From Druceiella hillmani (lineage: Eukaryota > Arthropoda > Insecta > Lepidoptera > Hepialidae), in NCBI GenBank assembly GCA_039881145.1, contig JAYKKI010000029.1, positions 27,837,501 through 27,901,500 on the forward strand: 64,000 nucleotides of DNA, written 5' to 3'. The translations under genes were made by a program, and so were the position numbers. The notes under the pieces are model-generated. The model searched no databases. It saw nothing but the letters and a program-made list of their open reading frames with translations, and had not been told where the DNA came from. Shown here in pieces: positions 32,460 through 44,409 of this stretch (within the stretch, counting starts at the first letter, position 1; each line of letters starts with the position of its first letter).

Positions 32460-34970
32460 AAATACATAAATATGTTTAATCAAATTATTTTTTTTAAAAT
32501 TTTTGTTTCTTAATTTTGCATATTATAATGATAAGAATAATAATTAAAAAAAGAAATAAATTTATGTGAAATAATTTTTCAATTCACACATTAAGAATTA
32601 TTCAAACGAGCTACAAAAAAGTCAAAATTGACCGAATAAGCCTAATACTTCAAATCTTTTAAGTTAAACCAGCGTTGACGATTTATTAAATATGCACCTG
32701 TTTTTAGTTAAGATCTTTATTAGTAAGTAAATATCCAGTTTCCTCACTAGCATATTTATAGACATTATATGTATCACATGTATTGTTTTTGATATTTACA
32801 CGGACGATTCGGCCCATTTTCCTGTATAATAAAAAGAAAAAAAGTGGTGATTCCAATAAATTTATTTTTTTAATATACCTATTTTTTAATAATTTTGTTT
32901 TTTTGACTTTCCTATTCAGAATAATGTGGCGAAACACATCCATAATAAAAATGATAAAAAACTCATGTCATCACCAAGCTGATTTCATAAGTTATATACT
33001 ATTTAAAAAAAAAATTTTGTGATACTTTTTAAAATTTTATTTTTAAGAGTAATTAGATTTGATGGAATAAATGTATGGATGCAAATTTGGGATAAAAAAT
33101 TGGAATATTTTTTTTATTCCAGTTTTTTATCTCGAAAATAGTTGGGTATATTCACATTCACCAAAAATATTTTACATTCAGAAGGATAAAACGATCCTGA
33201 AAATATGTCGTAAGGAAAAATACAGTCTGTATGTCGATGATTTTAAGTTAGTACAATATTCCATAATGAATGATTTTCAAGTAATTCTAATGAATTTAAC
33301 AAATATTCAGATTCAATTCTTGGCGTTAGTTTACGTATACATCTTAGCCGTAATTATCCGATTTCATGCCATATATGTGATACATTGTAACTACATTTTA
33401 TTTGTCCTTGTTTGCTTTCTACAGCACGTGTGTTAGTTGTCCATTAGCAACGAAAATTCTGTTTACTATAAATATATTGTACTTCAAATTATTCTGGATG
33501 TATTCGTTTTTGCCCCTTCTGAAAAGCTCATACATAATCATAAATTTTATATGTATATTACTTTTTATTTATACATATTAATGTATATTTAATTTTAATT
33601 TGTTGCAAATTGTGGCAGTGCTATCCAAAGGGCTATGGGGAATCTGAATGTAAAAAAAGAACGACCATTTTCATTTTTTTTTATTCAGCCATACTTTGTT
33701 TTTGTAAATGTAAGAATAAATTTTAATTTTTTTGTAGTTGTAAGTCAACACGATAAAATAAAAAAAACGACATATAATGAATACAAATTTTGTAAATATC
33801 AGATTTCGCAACAAACACTGCATAGTAAATGTAGATATATTACATACATATATAATGTCATATAGGCTGTGTAATAAGTTGCTCCAGTCTCCACATAAAA
33901 TTTTTAAAAATAGTATCATTAATGAATAGCAAAATCATAAATAGTATCATTAAGAGGCTTTCGTAAAAGAAGAAATTTGTTTCTAGTGCTTTTTTTTCTA
34001 CGATTCAAAAATATTATTTTTATATTAACATTTATTTACATTGCTTAATATTTTTCTTAAATATTTGAATTAATTAGAGTAAATATAATTTAAAGTACAT
34101 TTTTTACACAGCAATTAAACATACGGAAGACAATTTTTGAACGGGAAAAAGAACAAATGCATTACGTCTTGCTTTCTCTAGCGCAAGTAGCAATTCGCAA
34201 ATATATGGTTTTGTCAAAAATGTCTAAACTACTATTACCGTATCCTAAGTATATATTCATGTTTTGGGAGTTTAATCGTAATATTAAATAATGAATGGGT
34301 GCAAAGTATTAAAAGCGGTGAATTACTGTCGTTTGATAGACGAGTGGATTTAAAAAAAAATTGGTAATAAATTTAGTACAAAATTGTTCTGTAAAAACTG
34401 AAACTTTCACGCATTGTTTTAATGTAAACGTATGTAAAAAAATCTTTTGTTGTTATGACAAAGTTAACCATTTTTTCCTTGCTTATAGTAGTTCTGACGT
34501 GCGGTCGAAAAATGACGTTATGAATCTCAAACATTTAAATAAAAAAAAATTTAAACGCGACTCTTTAAGTCAACGTAAGTCAAACGATATTAATTTAGCA
34601 TATTCGATAAAAATAAAGAAGTTTGATATTCAAGTAATATGATTACTTTTCATTTTCTGGGACTTACATTAAAATGACAAATGGAATCCTCAAAAGATTA
34701 CTTCAGTATCTGTCCGTTTGACGTTGAAACTTCAAATGTGGCACAAAAATAAAATATCATAAACCGCATGTATTGCAATAGTCGAAACTCAAAAATATTC
34801 GGTTGGAAATTTTAGAGAGGGCAAATTAAGTACCTTATTTTAAATGTTTACCTCTTGCTGGGTTTCGTTTGAAAGGCTAGTTATTAATTAGAGTCTCAAA
34901 AATATTTTTTTCCAATTTTAGCTATTGTATCTTTGAAGATATACTGAGCAATATCTGTCCCACTCCTCCT
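32460..34970. other. AT-rich stretch, no supported gene
   Basis: A 121-codon plus frame at 33071-33436 is the longest here. Its composition (Ile, Tyr, Phe, Lys) is what AT-rich DNA gives by chance, and no domain is visible. A small duplication AATAGTATCATTAA occurs twice near 33910 and 33941. Confidence 0.4.
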
Positions 34971-34974
34971 ATTA

Positions 34975-35585
34975 TTTTCGAAACAACTCAACCTAAAATT
35001 ATAAAAAAATATAGCTTTTTAGAAACCTACACAAATATTGTAGAATAACTACGGCAATGATTCTAGATGTCATAAGTTTTTAAATATTCCACATGTTTTA
35101 CGCCTACAAAGGATAAAGTAGATAACGCATCTACATTTTTCTATTTTCAAACCCAATTTTCTTCAAAACCATGGGACGTAGAAATTGGAAATTGACTTAT
35201 AAATAAATATCATTAACCCACATATTTTGCATATTTTATACCGCGAACTTTTTAAAGTTTTCGTATAACAATCAAAGAGTAAATAAATAAAGGTCCTAAA
35301 ATTGTCTTTCTCATTTATACATCACATGGAATATACTCGGAAATAGCTTGATATAAGGATAACAAAATCTTTTTTTGACAATTTTAGATTTCAAAATAGT
35401 AAATACGTATAATCCCATTATTTTATATCAGAAACCATTGAGCTAAAAATCATAAAAAACTAGGCTTGCTAAAATATGACTAGAAGTTCACAGAAAAACT
35501 CTTGCGATTATCGTAAGTCCTATGATTTTTAAAACATGCGTCATGGATTACTCCGGTGAAAGATATAAAGGTTTAAATACATTTA
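34975..35585 (+). repeat. Diverged direct repeat, about 455-bp spacing
   Basis: CGAAACAACTCAACCTAAAA, then TTATAAAAAAATATAGC at about 34979 corresponds to CAGAAACCATTGAGCTAAAA, then ATCATAAAAAACTAGGC at about 35430. Similarity continues for about 150 bp (ATGTCATAAGTTTTTAAA against AAGTCCTATGATTTTTAAA). This is an old duplication or two copies of one dispersed repeat. Confidence 0.5.
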
Positions 35586-36281
35586 TGTTATGAAAAATTG
35601 ATATATGTAAATTATTTAATGGAAATACTATATACGCCTAAATGTATATAAGTTCCGAAATATGTACAGAACTCTCGTATTACTAGTTCTACTCGTGCTT
35701 CACAGGCTTTTTTTCTCGCTACTTCTTTCATAATTGGTATTTTTAACTATAATTATAACTGCTGGTGATAAAAATTAGTCATCTTTATTTTAACATTTTA
35801 ACTCCAAACAATAGCTAATAAATATTTAAATTTTTCTTGAAAAAATCTCGCCTTGTACACATTTCTTTTTTCCAAAAATATGTGAGAGCTCGTAAAAATC
35901 ATCTGCTTGCTGTGCCTCTATTCCATAATATAATGAAGTGTATCAGATACTCAAATCTATTATGATCTGCATCTTATTGTTTCCTCGTGAGAATACGTAA
36001 AAATGATAAATCTGATTGTTAAAATGAAAAAAAATGAGAATGTATTTAAGTTTTATTTTATTCAACATTTCTCATTTTGATATTGTGGAATGACTATGTA
36101 TTTGTGTTATTCAATTAATTACTATTTTCTTCTGTATCCTACACATTGACTATAGTGCAGAATAATTGTGCAATAAAATACCAAAATAGGCCCTGTAAAT
36201 AAATATGATTAATACTGTATCCTCATTCCACAAATAATTTTATGAGATATTTTATTTCGCCTTTTCCCATAGATAATATGC

Positions 36282-36389
<108 letters not shown>

Positions 36390-36559
36390 TTAAAAAATAT
36401 TACGAACAATGTTTATATGAAATTATGCGTTCCAAGTTTTCTTTTATTTTTCATTAGTCGTAAATAAAACAACAAATCTTAAGGATATCGGTTGTCAAAA
36501 TAAATCCTCTTTTTTTTTTTAAACATAAAAATTATCAAAAGATAATAAAAAAACATGGA

Positions 36560-36596
36560 ACACCGAGCTTGGTGGCGTGACACCGAGCTTGGTTTT
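36560..36596. repeat. Tandem pair of imperfect palindromes
   Basis: ACACCGAGCTTGGT occurs twice, 20 bp apart. Each contains a GC-rich fold-back (ACCGAGCTTGGT) similar to Helitron 3' hairpins, but no CTRR end follows. Confidence 0.5.
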
Positions 36597-36599
36597 ATG

Positions 36600-38830
36600 G
36601 GCAGCATTTACACGGGTCAGCATATATTGTTCTTTCATCCCCAACAAACTACTATGCAATTCTTCGTTGGATTATTGATAGCCGCTTTGAACGACTGAAC
36701 GAATTAACGTTTCATATTTTAATATTTTACAAAACACGTGTACGTATATGTATTCCTATATTCTACAATACAATAAAATAATAACCTGGCATATGCATAA
36801 ATGTCGGTATATTACTTCTTAACTTTATTTTTTTTTCCTGTTGAATGAAATTATATTTGAATTTATCTTTACTTCTGATTTTCTGATTTTAAATATTTAT
36901 CATAGAGAAAATAATATCTGCAGAAAACGTAGTATCATATTTTTCGGCAAAAAGAAGGGAAAAGCCTTTATCTAACTTTACTTATGAATTTCACGAAAAA
37001 AAATATTGCATAATTGACTAAATAATGGTAAATAATAATTCAGAAAAGCGACATTTTATTAACGGGAATGATTTTGGGTTTGAATCAATTATTGAATAGC
37101 GAAAAAATCTATCGTTGGAAATAATACCATATTTAAAAAAATACCTTAAATAATTCAAATATTAATTTTCTAAAAATTAAGTGTCAAGTAATTCATATTT
37201 GTATTATCATAATAAACGCATTATACACACAAGTAGAGTTAAAAATCAGAATACCTAGGTAAAATTTGGTATGTGGGTATTTAATATAGTTTATGGGAAA
37301 TTTTAAGCTTGTCCTCTAATTATTAATAATTCCATGTATATTTAATACGAAAAATCGGTTTTAACAATTCAATTGCAGAGAAATTTTCAGAATATTTGGG
37401 TTTTTTCTAAAAGAAACACTACATTTGCAATATTCAAAGGAAAAAATATTCAGAAGAATATAGTCACAAAATAGATAAAGTCGGATTAAACGCACAAAAC
37501 AAAAAACTTTAAAACATTAGCGCGTAGGTAATATCAATTACAGAGTCCGTTATATAATTCACTATAACGATATATAATAAATAATTGGAAGAGACCAAGA
37601 GCGGCATATTCAAAAAATATATCACCTCAGGTTGAAAATTTAAAAAAAACCTAAAGAAAGTAAATAAGTCGATAGGCTGGAGACAATACTTTATAAAAAA
37701 TTAAATGTGGAAAATACATTGATGTAATAATGTATATTTCATGCCGGTAAATATAATAAACCTGTCATTATAGCAATTTATAGCTATTCTACTTTTGGGA
37801 ACTAAGTAGTTGAAAAGAATACAAACCTCAATTGACTTTAAAAATGGGAAGTAGCCAGGGATCCGGAGGTGTCATTTAAAACTCGTTGATAGAAATTAAA
37901 TATTCGAATTCTGTAAAATATTTCATTTATTCTGCAAAAACATAACTCATTTTATAAATTGGACGGTACAATAGTTTTGAGAAAAAGTAATTAACATATT
38001 ATTATTTCGATATTTGTGGTTATCTAGTAAATATTAACATAAATGAAAAGTAGTAAATAAAAATTTCTTACTTCAATAATAAATTGAAATTAAAATCTAA
38101 CAACAAAACATGCGATAGAGGTAATACCTATAACAAACGATATAATTGATTATAAATGGGCTTCAATAATATTTTTCCCTTACATTATATTTTACCTGCT
38201 TTTACCGGCGACTTCGTTTTCGTGGACAATGGAAATGTTTTTGAAGTATTTTTTATATTTTTCGTCTTCTTCTCTTTTTCTGTAATATTTTTATTTACCT
38301 GAATATATTTTTGGGGCATTGTTTATTTCTAAAGTTTTTGTTTTTCATTTGGTAAGAGTAATCCGTATTTATAGTTTTACTATTTTGTAAAAGAAAAATA
38401 TATTTGTGTTAAGAAGAACCCACCTTGGACAAATCAACAGATTTACCTATAAAAAAGTCTCTAACTTTAAATTAGTTCTTAATTGTGAAAACAACTGATA
38501 CTTTTAGGCAGGTTTCCTTTAGGAACTGCATCCATGTGAAAGCGAGTGATACATTGTTTCAAATTATCACTTGATTGGATCCATGAGAAAATGACCGGCA
38601 TCTTGCTGAAGGCCTTCCCTTTAGGTTTCGGTACACATGGGAGAAGAAATTGTACAGCGAACCAAAGGCTGCGTTATATTGAATTGTGATATTATTATAC
38701 AAGTATCCTGACTTGTACGGGTGGCCAGAAAATAATCGAAACTTGATTCTTTCTAACTACGCATGCAGGCCGGAGCGTGCCCGGGGCTTATTTGAACAGG
38801 TTTTAGTTTCGAAGTAGATTTCAACTAAGA
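36600..38830. other. AT-rich stretch, no gene seen
   Basis: No recognisable coding or repeat structure apart from scattered poly-A/T. Confidence 0.45.
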
Positions 38831-38837
38831 AGTGGAC

Positions 38838-39136
38838 TAGTTTTTTTCTTTTGCATTAAACAGGATAAATATGTCGTAAAGCAAATAATAAAAGATTTGT
38901 TGGAAATTCGTACACGAAAACCTTGTGTCCGACGTATAAAGAACAAATATTATCATGATTATACTAAGGGAGAAGCTGCACATGCAAATTTTTATAAAAA
39001 CGTAATGGGATTGAAGCACTATGCCGACAAGGATGCTATTACAAAAAGTAATAAAATCGATGGCCTAAGAAACAACGTATGTAAAGAGAAAAAGAAAGAT
39101 AGAAGCATCTTTGAAGTGTGGAATATTACTAGATGA
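38838..39136 (+). pseudogene. MADF-domain remnant
   Basis: The reading frame through 38864-39136 contains DLLEIRTRKPCVRRIKNKYY, then HDYTKGEAAHANF, then DKDAITKSNKIDGLRNNVCK followed by a basic stretch and an FEVWN block. This follows the MADF (Myb/SANT-like) pattern 'LIxLYRxxPCLWxxxxxxYxxxxxRxxAxxx...VxxKInnLRxxfrkELkK...sLWYY'. MADF domains bind DNA in insect transcription regulators and are also carried by some transposons. A polypyrimidine tract with TTAAACAG|GA at about 38857-38866 could be an acceptor. The VW replaces the usual LWYY, and the frame ends at a TGA soon after; no BESS domain follows. It is a degraded copy or an isolated exon. Confidence 0.55.
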
Positions 39137-39139
39137 CCT

Positions 39140-40325
39140 GTGCAACATCGTCTGGTGATGTTCAATATCGAACTTACATCAACTTCGTAATTTGAAAATT
39201 AAATAGTAGAAAAGCGAATAAGAGCGAAGAGTTAAGTAAATCAAGAGTTTTACATTATATAATATGGGTACTATTTAAATTTCATTGGAGTTAGAAGTAC
39301 ATAGTATTAATTTTGCAATTATAATATTTTGGGATTTAATATTAACAACATATTTATTTCGCCATGATACATTACTTTCATTCATAATGTAGTTCATGTA
39401 CTTGTCCTGTTTGATATCATAACATATATTCCCCAATTTCAATAATCCAGCTTGATCATATCTGGTTGAGAAATTTCGTAACCTATAGAAACAATAGTCC
39501 CATTTTTAGTATTTTTTAATAAAATCGGTTTGGATGTAAATAAGAAGCAGACTGGTCAACCAAAAATCAAGGTCACCAAAAATCTATATAGTACACATAG
39601 TCCTCACTACTTTTAATATGCTCTCTTGTTCTCAATTAATACAAATGTTCGAATATACGAAATAGTAAAGCGAGTACTTCAAAAGCGTATTCTACAATAT
39701 GCCTTGCTCGATAATTAAAAATCCTTTTGTCGCGTGAATTTAATACGCCTGTTTAAACGGTTTTTAGATATCCATTCTAAGTAAAAGGGCATCGTCAGCA
39801 TGGCGTTGGAATTTAACGTTGATAGATTCTGGAGAATACGTCCATAAGAAATGTATGTATTAGTCCCAATTATTATTTTGTATGCATGGATGGAGTACGC
39901 GCAATCAGTATTTTGTATCAACAGGTGTTAATAGTTCATGTTATATCTTCCTTTATAATTGTGCGAGGGAGACTTCATTTATGTATTTATTTATATTTTC
40001 CACGTTATTTTCTGGAAAGCGTTGAAGAATAAAATATTAACAAACTACCAAGATGGAGGTTCAAGATCGTTAACTTCAGTTAACAAAGGTTAACAATGGA
40101 AAATGTGAAGCAACATCGACCACTTATAAACTATAAACCTAGCATGAATAAAAAGAATAACCATTCAAGCATGAGTAGAACTCACATGAAGGTTTCATAC
40201 ATATTTACGCATTTATGAACAATTAAATGCTAAGTGTATATATTCCCATTAAACTAAAAAGGAGGGGGTATGCTTTAATATCGCGTACATTTAGTACATA
40301 TTTTCAATTATTCAATTTAAAATTA
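39140..40325. other. AT-rich stretch, no gene seen
   Basis: No supported feature. GTTAACTTCAGTTAACAAAGGTTAAC near 40069 is a cluster of GTTAAC palindromes without obvious context. Confidence 0.45.
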
Positions 40326-40329
40326 TGTG

Positions 40330-40620
40330 TTTTTTCTAATAAGTTTTTACAAATGATAACCCGCGTTATATGTACATTAATTAAGAAAAAAGAAACTTTC
40401 ATCTAACGAAACATACCAAATAACTGTGTTTTAGTTACAGTTATTGCGATATGTGTGGGCTAAATTATTTTAATAAGGTGCTAAATTTCAAGCAAGTTTC
40501 TATGTTAAGCAGTTTCTGAGAAAAACGGTGATGATGGACACACAGGTTAGAGATTTTATAAAGGTTCCGTTTTTCAGACAATTATGACTTGATATATGTA
40601 TTGATGTCAATAAGAGATAA
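40330..40620 (+). mobile_element. Dispersed-repeat relic
   Basis: AAGCAGTTTCTGAGAAAAAC, GATGATGGACACACAGG and AAAGGTTCCGTTTTTC occur in the order seen in common insect, especially lepidopteran, repeats, where a degenerate coding or untranslated tail ends with GGTTCCGTTTTT. The element class is not determined. Confidence 0.35.
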
Positions 40621-40819
40621 TATGTATTGATATCATTGAGAGATTATTTAAAAAAAACTCAGGCATGGAACTATTAGGGTGAGAGGTCGAGAAAAACCTA
40701 AACATTTGCTGATAAAATATCAATCACATTTTTTGAATAAAAAATGGGGACCCTCACCACCCCGTCATATTACAATACTCTCAAGAATGTGAAAGCAAGT
40801 ATTAGGCAAGGACTTTACT

Positions 40820-40940
40820 TACCAGTAGTTCAGCAAACTTATATATACCAAACATTAGTTGTTCACCATAATATGCGGGAACCAATAGTTCAGCAAACTT
40901 ATACCAAACACTAATTGCTCACCATAATACCATAATATCA
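40820..40940. repeat. Local tandem duplication, about 57 bp
   Basis: TAGTTCAGCAAACTTATA...CCAAACATTAGTTGTTCACC at about 40828 recurs as TAGTTCAGCAAACTTATACC at about 40885 with AAACACTAATTGCTCACC. Confidence 0.75.
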
Positions 40941-41564
40941 TTCTTGCACTATTTTCATAAATCATTCCTTCACTATTTCAAAGTTGACTTTGTTTTATTA
41001 CAATACAATGTGTGTGTTATGTCGTTATATTATTTTATGATGAATAAAAGATCGTCGATTTTACCAACAGAGTGTAAAATGTAGTACAATGAGGTGAATT
41101 TCGGCTAAGAATTGAGAACGTTCATACGACCGTCTCATTGTAAGGAATTACTATTAGCCTTTCGAATTAGCCTTTATTGGAAATTATTGGAAAAACTATT
41201 AGCCTTTCGTGTAAAGAAATATTTGTTCTCATAACGCTATCTTTTGTTTGAAATAAAGGAGACAACAGTGAAAGCAAAAGTAACTGGAGTAATCTCTGGG
41301 TTAGTACGAATGTACTGGTTTATTTGCAATAACTATTATCTTTTTTGTTTTCTGCGATACTCCTTAGGGAGTGACAAATCGACTACTGCGGTCGCCTCAT
41401 TCTGTATTGAAGCCAAGGTCCACTGAAAACTTCGATGGTTTACTCAAGTGTGTTTCAGATATACCGCAACGAATATGACCTAAGCAGCAGCGAGGAGAGT
41501 TTAATTTTACTATTCCTTACATACAATAATAAAATCCTACACTATTAAACGTGCAATTTTTGTA

Positions 41565-41577
41565 TGTATATATATTC

Positions 41578-41646
<69 letters not shown>

Positions 41647-41648
41647 TG
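41565..41648. repeat. (TA)n array interrupted by TG/CA
   Basis: TA dinucleotides with a few TATG and ACAT interruptions, inside the Helitron. Confidence 0.9.
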
Positions 41649-41854
41649 AATGGTTTCTCGGAAACGGCTCTAACGATTTCGATTAAATTTGATATATTTT
41701 TGTTGCTTGGGGTGATTATATTAAATATTTTCGAAGATGCCATGTCGGTTAATTATTTTGGTAATGGCAGCCATTTAAAATTTTCAAAATTACTATGAAC
41801 ACTATTATTATGACTTAATAACTTCTGAATGGAAAACATAGGAGAGAATGGCTA

Positions 41855-42085
41855 GGGGCAGCGGGAGAGGGAGGGGAAAGCGAAGGGGAAGTGGAGTGCG
41901 AATGAGAGGGCGAACGCGAATGCCGAGGTGTACGCGAAGGCGAACGCGAGAGTGAACATGAACGCTAAGGCGTACGCGAAGGCGAAGGCGAACGCAAAGA
42001 CGAAAACGCGAAGGTGAATGCAAAGGCGAACGGGAAGGCGAAGGCGAGACCGAAGGTCGAAGGCGAAGAAGGGGAAAGGAAAGAA
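41855..42085. repeat. GCGAAG/GGCGAA minisatellite
   Basis: Purine-rich, strongly strand-asymmetric repeats of GGCGAAGGCGAACGCGAA-like hexamers, very unlike the AT-rich flanks. On the minus strand they give an Arg/Pro/Ser-rich 113-codon frame (41808-42149), an artefact of the hexamer periodicity. Confidence 0.85.
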
Positions 42086-42171
42086 AATCTAATACCATCA
42101 AAATAAACAATTTCACGTTCCTATGGAAAACTTGAAATGCACCGAGCATCGCTCGGTCACCAGGTACTAAT

Positions 42172-43030
42172 AACTAAAGCTGGACAATATTTGCACTTTT
42201 GTAAAGTATACTACCTTTTTATACATTTAAAGTCGGAGTATATTTCAAAGCACGGATATAAAATTTGAGTAGGTTGAAATTAAAAATTTGGCACCTACTC
42301 AAAATTAAAACACATAGTAAACAAATGTCATGTAAAAGGATGTACCCAGAAATTATACTTTTTAGATGATGTGGAAAAGATTTGTTTTTAATTATAATAT
42401 GTGCACTTCTATAATATGAGCCGTACTACTGGACATTTCTCCCTTTATCCGTAACGGTTTGTAGTTTGACATCTTTATAAATTAACTTCCACCTGGACCA
42501 ACCATAAACCAACCTGAGGATCCGATTTTTATTTAATATGTGGAGATACTAATACTAAATGTAATAACGAATTCTGACGGAAACTGATTATTTTAACAAA
42601 TTCTGATGATTGATTATATCTTATTGCAAACTTGAAATTTACATTTACGATAGTTTACGAGATAGTTTACATTAAAATGACTAATTTCTAACTGGTATAC
42701 TCACTCAAACTCTGACAGATCATAAAAACGTGTAGGCTCCAGAAGAACTAGAATTTTATAAATATGCTGTGTTCAGGGTATCAATAAGGAAATAATTTGA
42801 AAATTGTTTAATAAATTTGCAAATTGTTGGATAGAACAAACATAAAATGTACCTTGGCGTATCTATCGACCTTCATAACGCGTAGTTAATATATGGGTTC
42901 CATAATGTTTTTGAGAAAGCGATTATTTTATTTTTATTTATATTACAAATGGAAGTGTGTATATTTATATCATGCTTTTTCTTATTTTATATATGGAACC
43001 ACTGGCAACATTTCAAATCAAACAGTTTCG
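42172..43030. other. AT-rich stretch, no gene seen
   Basis: No supported feature. Confidence 0.45.
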
Positions 43031-43034
43031 ACAA

Positions 43035-43924
43035 ATTATTATTCGCTTCTTATTAATAAAATAATATTAGTTTTAACTGCTTATTCCAAATTGAATCTTT
43101 ATGGTTTATTTATTATTTAATATGGCAACCCTCATTTCATCCGGTTAGAATATTTTTTGAAGTTAAATTTGACATAACTTAATGTTAAAAGATTTGTTAT
43201 TTGTGATATCGAGTGAGTGAAATTACGAATACGTCGTTTTTTAGTGCTGATGGAACATAGTATTCGTATGCCAAATGTCATTATAAAATGTACGTCCAAC
43301 GTTATCACAACCACCAACATAGTCTTGTTACGGACAACCAAGTCTTGTTACGATTAATTCAATACAGGACGAAAACCTGTCATTTCAGTGATACTTCTCC
43401 AATAATATCGATAAACCTAGAACAAAATGTGCCAACTCATTTTAGAAGAAAGCAAAATTCGAATACCAGACGTACAACGTAGATAATTTAAGTCAAAATT
43501 ATTGTCGTCGGTTGCGAAAGTGCGATACGAGGAAGTACAGGAAGGCACTTAACACGGAAACGGAACATAAAATTTAGGTATGTGTAAATACTAAATACAT
43601 TATAAAAAAAATTATGTCTATTTTAATTACTATGTAGTGTTTAAAAAACTTGGTTTTTTGAAACGCATAAATGACATTTCATTTTGACACTTGAAGCAAA
43701 GATTATTTCAGGCCAAATGATATTTAGTACACGTTGCCAAACTGATATTTAGTGTAAAGATTATAGGGTATCAATTTAAACATAATTATGATTTCATACA
43801 AAATTGAAACTTTAATTATTTTATAAACTAGGCGACTAGTTGACAAAAATAACATTTTGTAGGATTACATATGATTCACGGGACAAGTGTTTGTAGTGAC
43901 AAAGTTATCTACATATAAATACTG

Positions 43925-43925
<1 letters not shown>
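43035..43925 (+). repeat. Dispersed segment, copy B (pairs with 20505-21370)
   Basis: Shared anchors: TTATTTATTATTTAATATGG, then CAACCCTC (about 43106), ACATAAAATTTAGGTATGT (about 43566) and AAAATAACATTTTGTAGGAT, then ACATATGATTCACGGGACAAG (about 43846). The donor-like TTTAG|GTATGT is at 43577/43578. Copy B carries an extra block of about 250 bp (about 43240-43500) with a 64-codon frame from ATG 43288 and a local duplication AGTCTTGTTACG, both absent from copy A. The segment ends at a (TA)n tract. Confidence 0.6.
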
Positions 43926-43989
<64 letters not shown>

Positions 43990-44008
43990 ATATATATATA
44001 TATATATA
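43926..44008. repeat. (TA)n microsatellite
   Basis: Two TA runs separated by TGTGTG, at the 3' edge of the dispersed segment. Confidence 0.95.
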
Positions 44009-44164
44009 GCATTTAATAAACTAAGACACAAAACTCTTACTCATTTATACTTCTCTAAGGTGATAAGCAAGCACATTGCAATATCGCGTCAATACCCCCA
44101 AAAAAAATTCTGCTAATACAATATCCCTATTCAAATACATTTAATGTTCTATATGGTAGGCAAA

Positions 44165-44409
44165 TTAATCCGGAGTCAATGGTGCTCTATAATGTCTGTC
44201 ATAGTCCACACGATTTTGCCAGAATGTTGGCAAAATCGTTAATATCGAGCTAATTGCAGTTTCGTTTTTCCGGGAAACAAACCCACTGATCATCGCTATG
44301 TAAGCACCGCCCGCATAAATGTCGGTGTACGCCCCCAACTTTGCAAATTGTGTATATTCCACTCCCTCAATATATTCAGTAGCTTGACATCTTAATACAC
44401 GTAGTAGGT
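44165..44409 (-). CDS. Protein-like open frame, unrecognised
   Basis: On the minus strand the frame is open for about 80 codons: RVLRCQATEYIEG upstream of VEYTQFAKLGAYTDIYAGG, then YIAMISGFVSRKNET, then ILPTFWQNRVDYDR and a TAA stop after LTPD. Composition is balanced (Gly, Ala, Asp, Arg), in contrast to chance frames here, and the DNA is richer in G+C than the flanks. There is no clear start codon in context, so an exon or a gene fragment is more likely than a whole gene. I do not recognise the family. Confidence 0.3.

Larger units (their letters stand above)
41535..42170 (+). mobile_element. Non-autonomous Helitron, both termini present
   Basis: The 5' end is TCCTACACTATTAAAC at 41535, preceded by A. 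The 3' end has the hairpin ACCGAGC-ATC-GCTCGGT (42141-42157), then CACCAGGTA and the terminal CTAA (42167-42170), followed by T. A TC start, a GC-rich hairpin about 10 bases before CTRR, and insertion between A and T are the defining Helitron features. The element is 636 bp and encodes nothing. Inside are a (TA)n tract and a GCGAAG-type minisatellite. The body sequence GGCTCTAACGATTTCGATTA is typical of insect Helitron-like repeats. It would need a Rep/helicase from elsewhere; the helicase scraps at 49.2-49.8 and 54.1-54.8 kb are too decayed to supply it. Confidence 0.85.

Noticed and set aside
33071..33436. 121-codon plus frame
   Set aside because: The composition is dominated by Ile, Tyr, Phe and Lys as expected from AT-rich DNA. 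There is no domain, no splice signal and no compositional island.
41808..42149. Arg/Pro/Ser-rich 113-codon minus frame
   Set aside because: It is produced by the hexamer periodicity of the GCGAAG minisatellite inside a Helitron.
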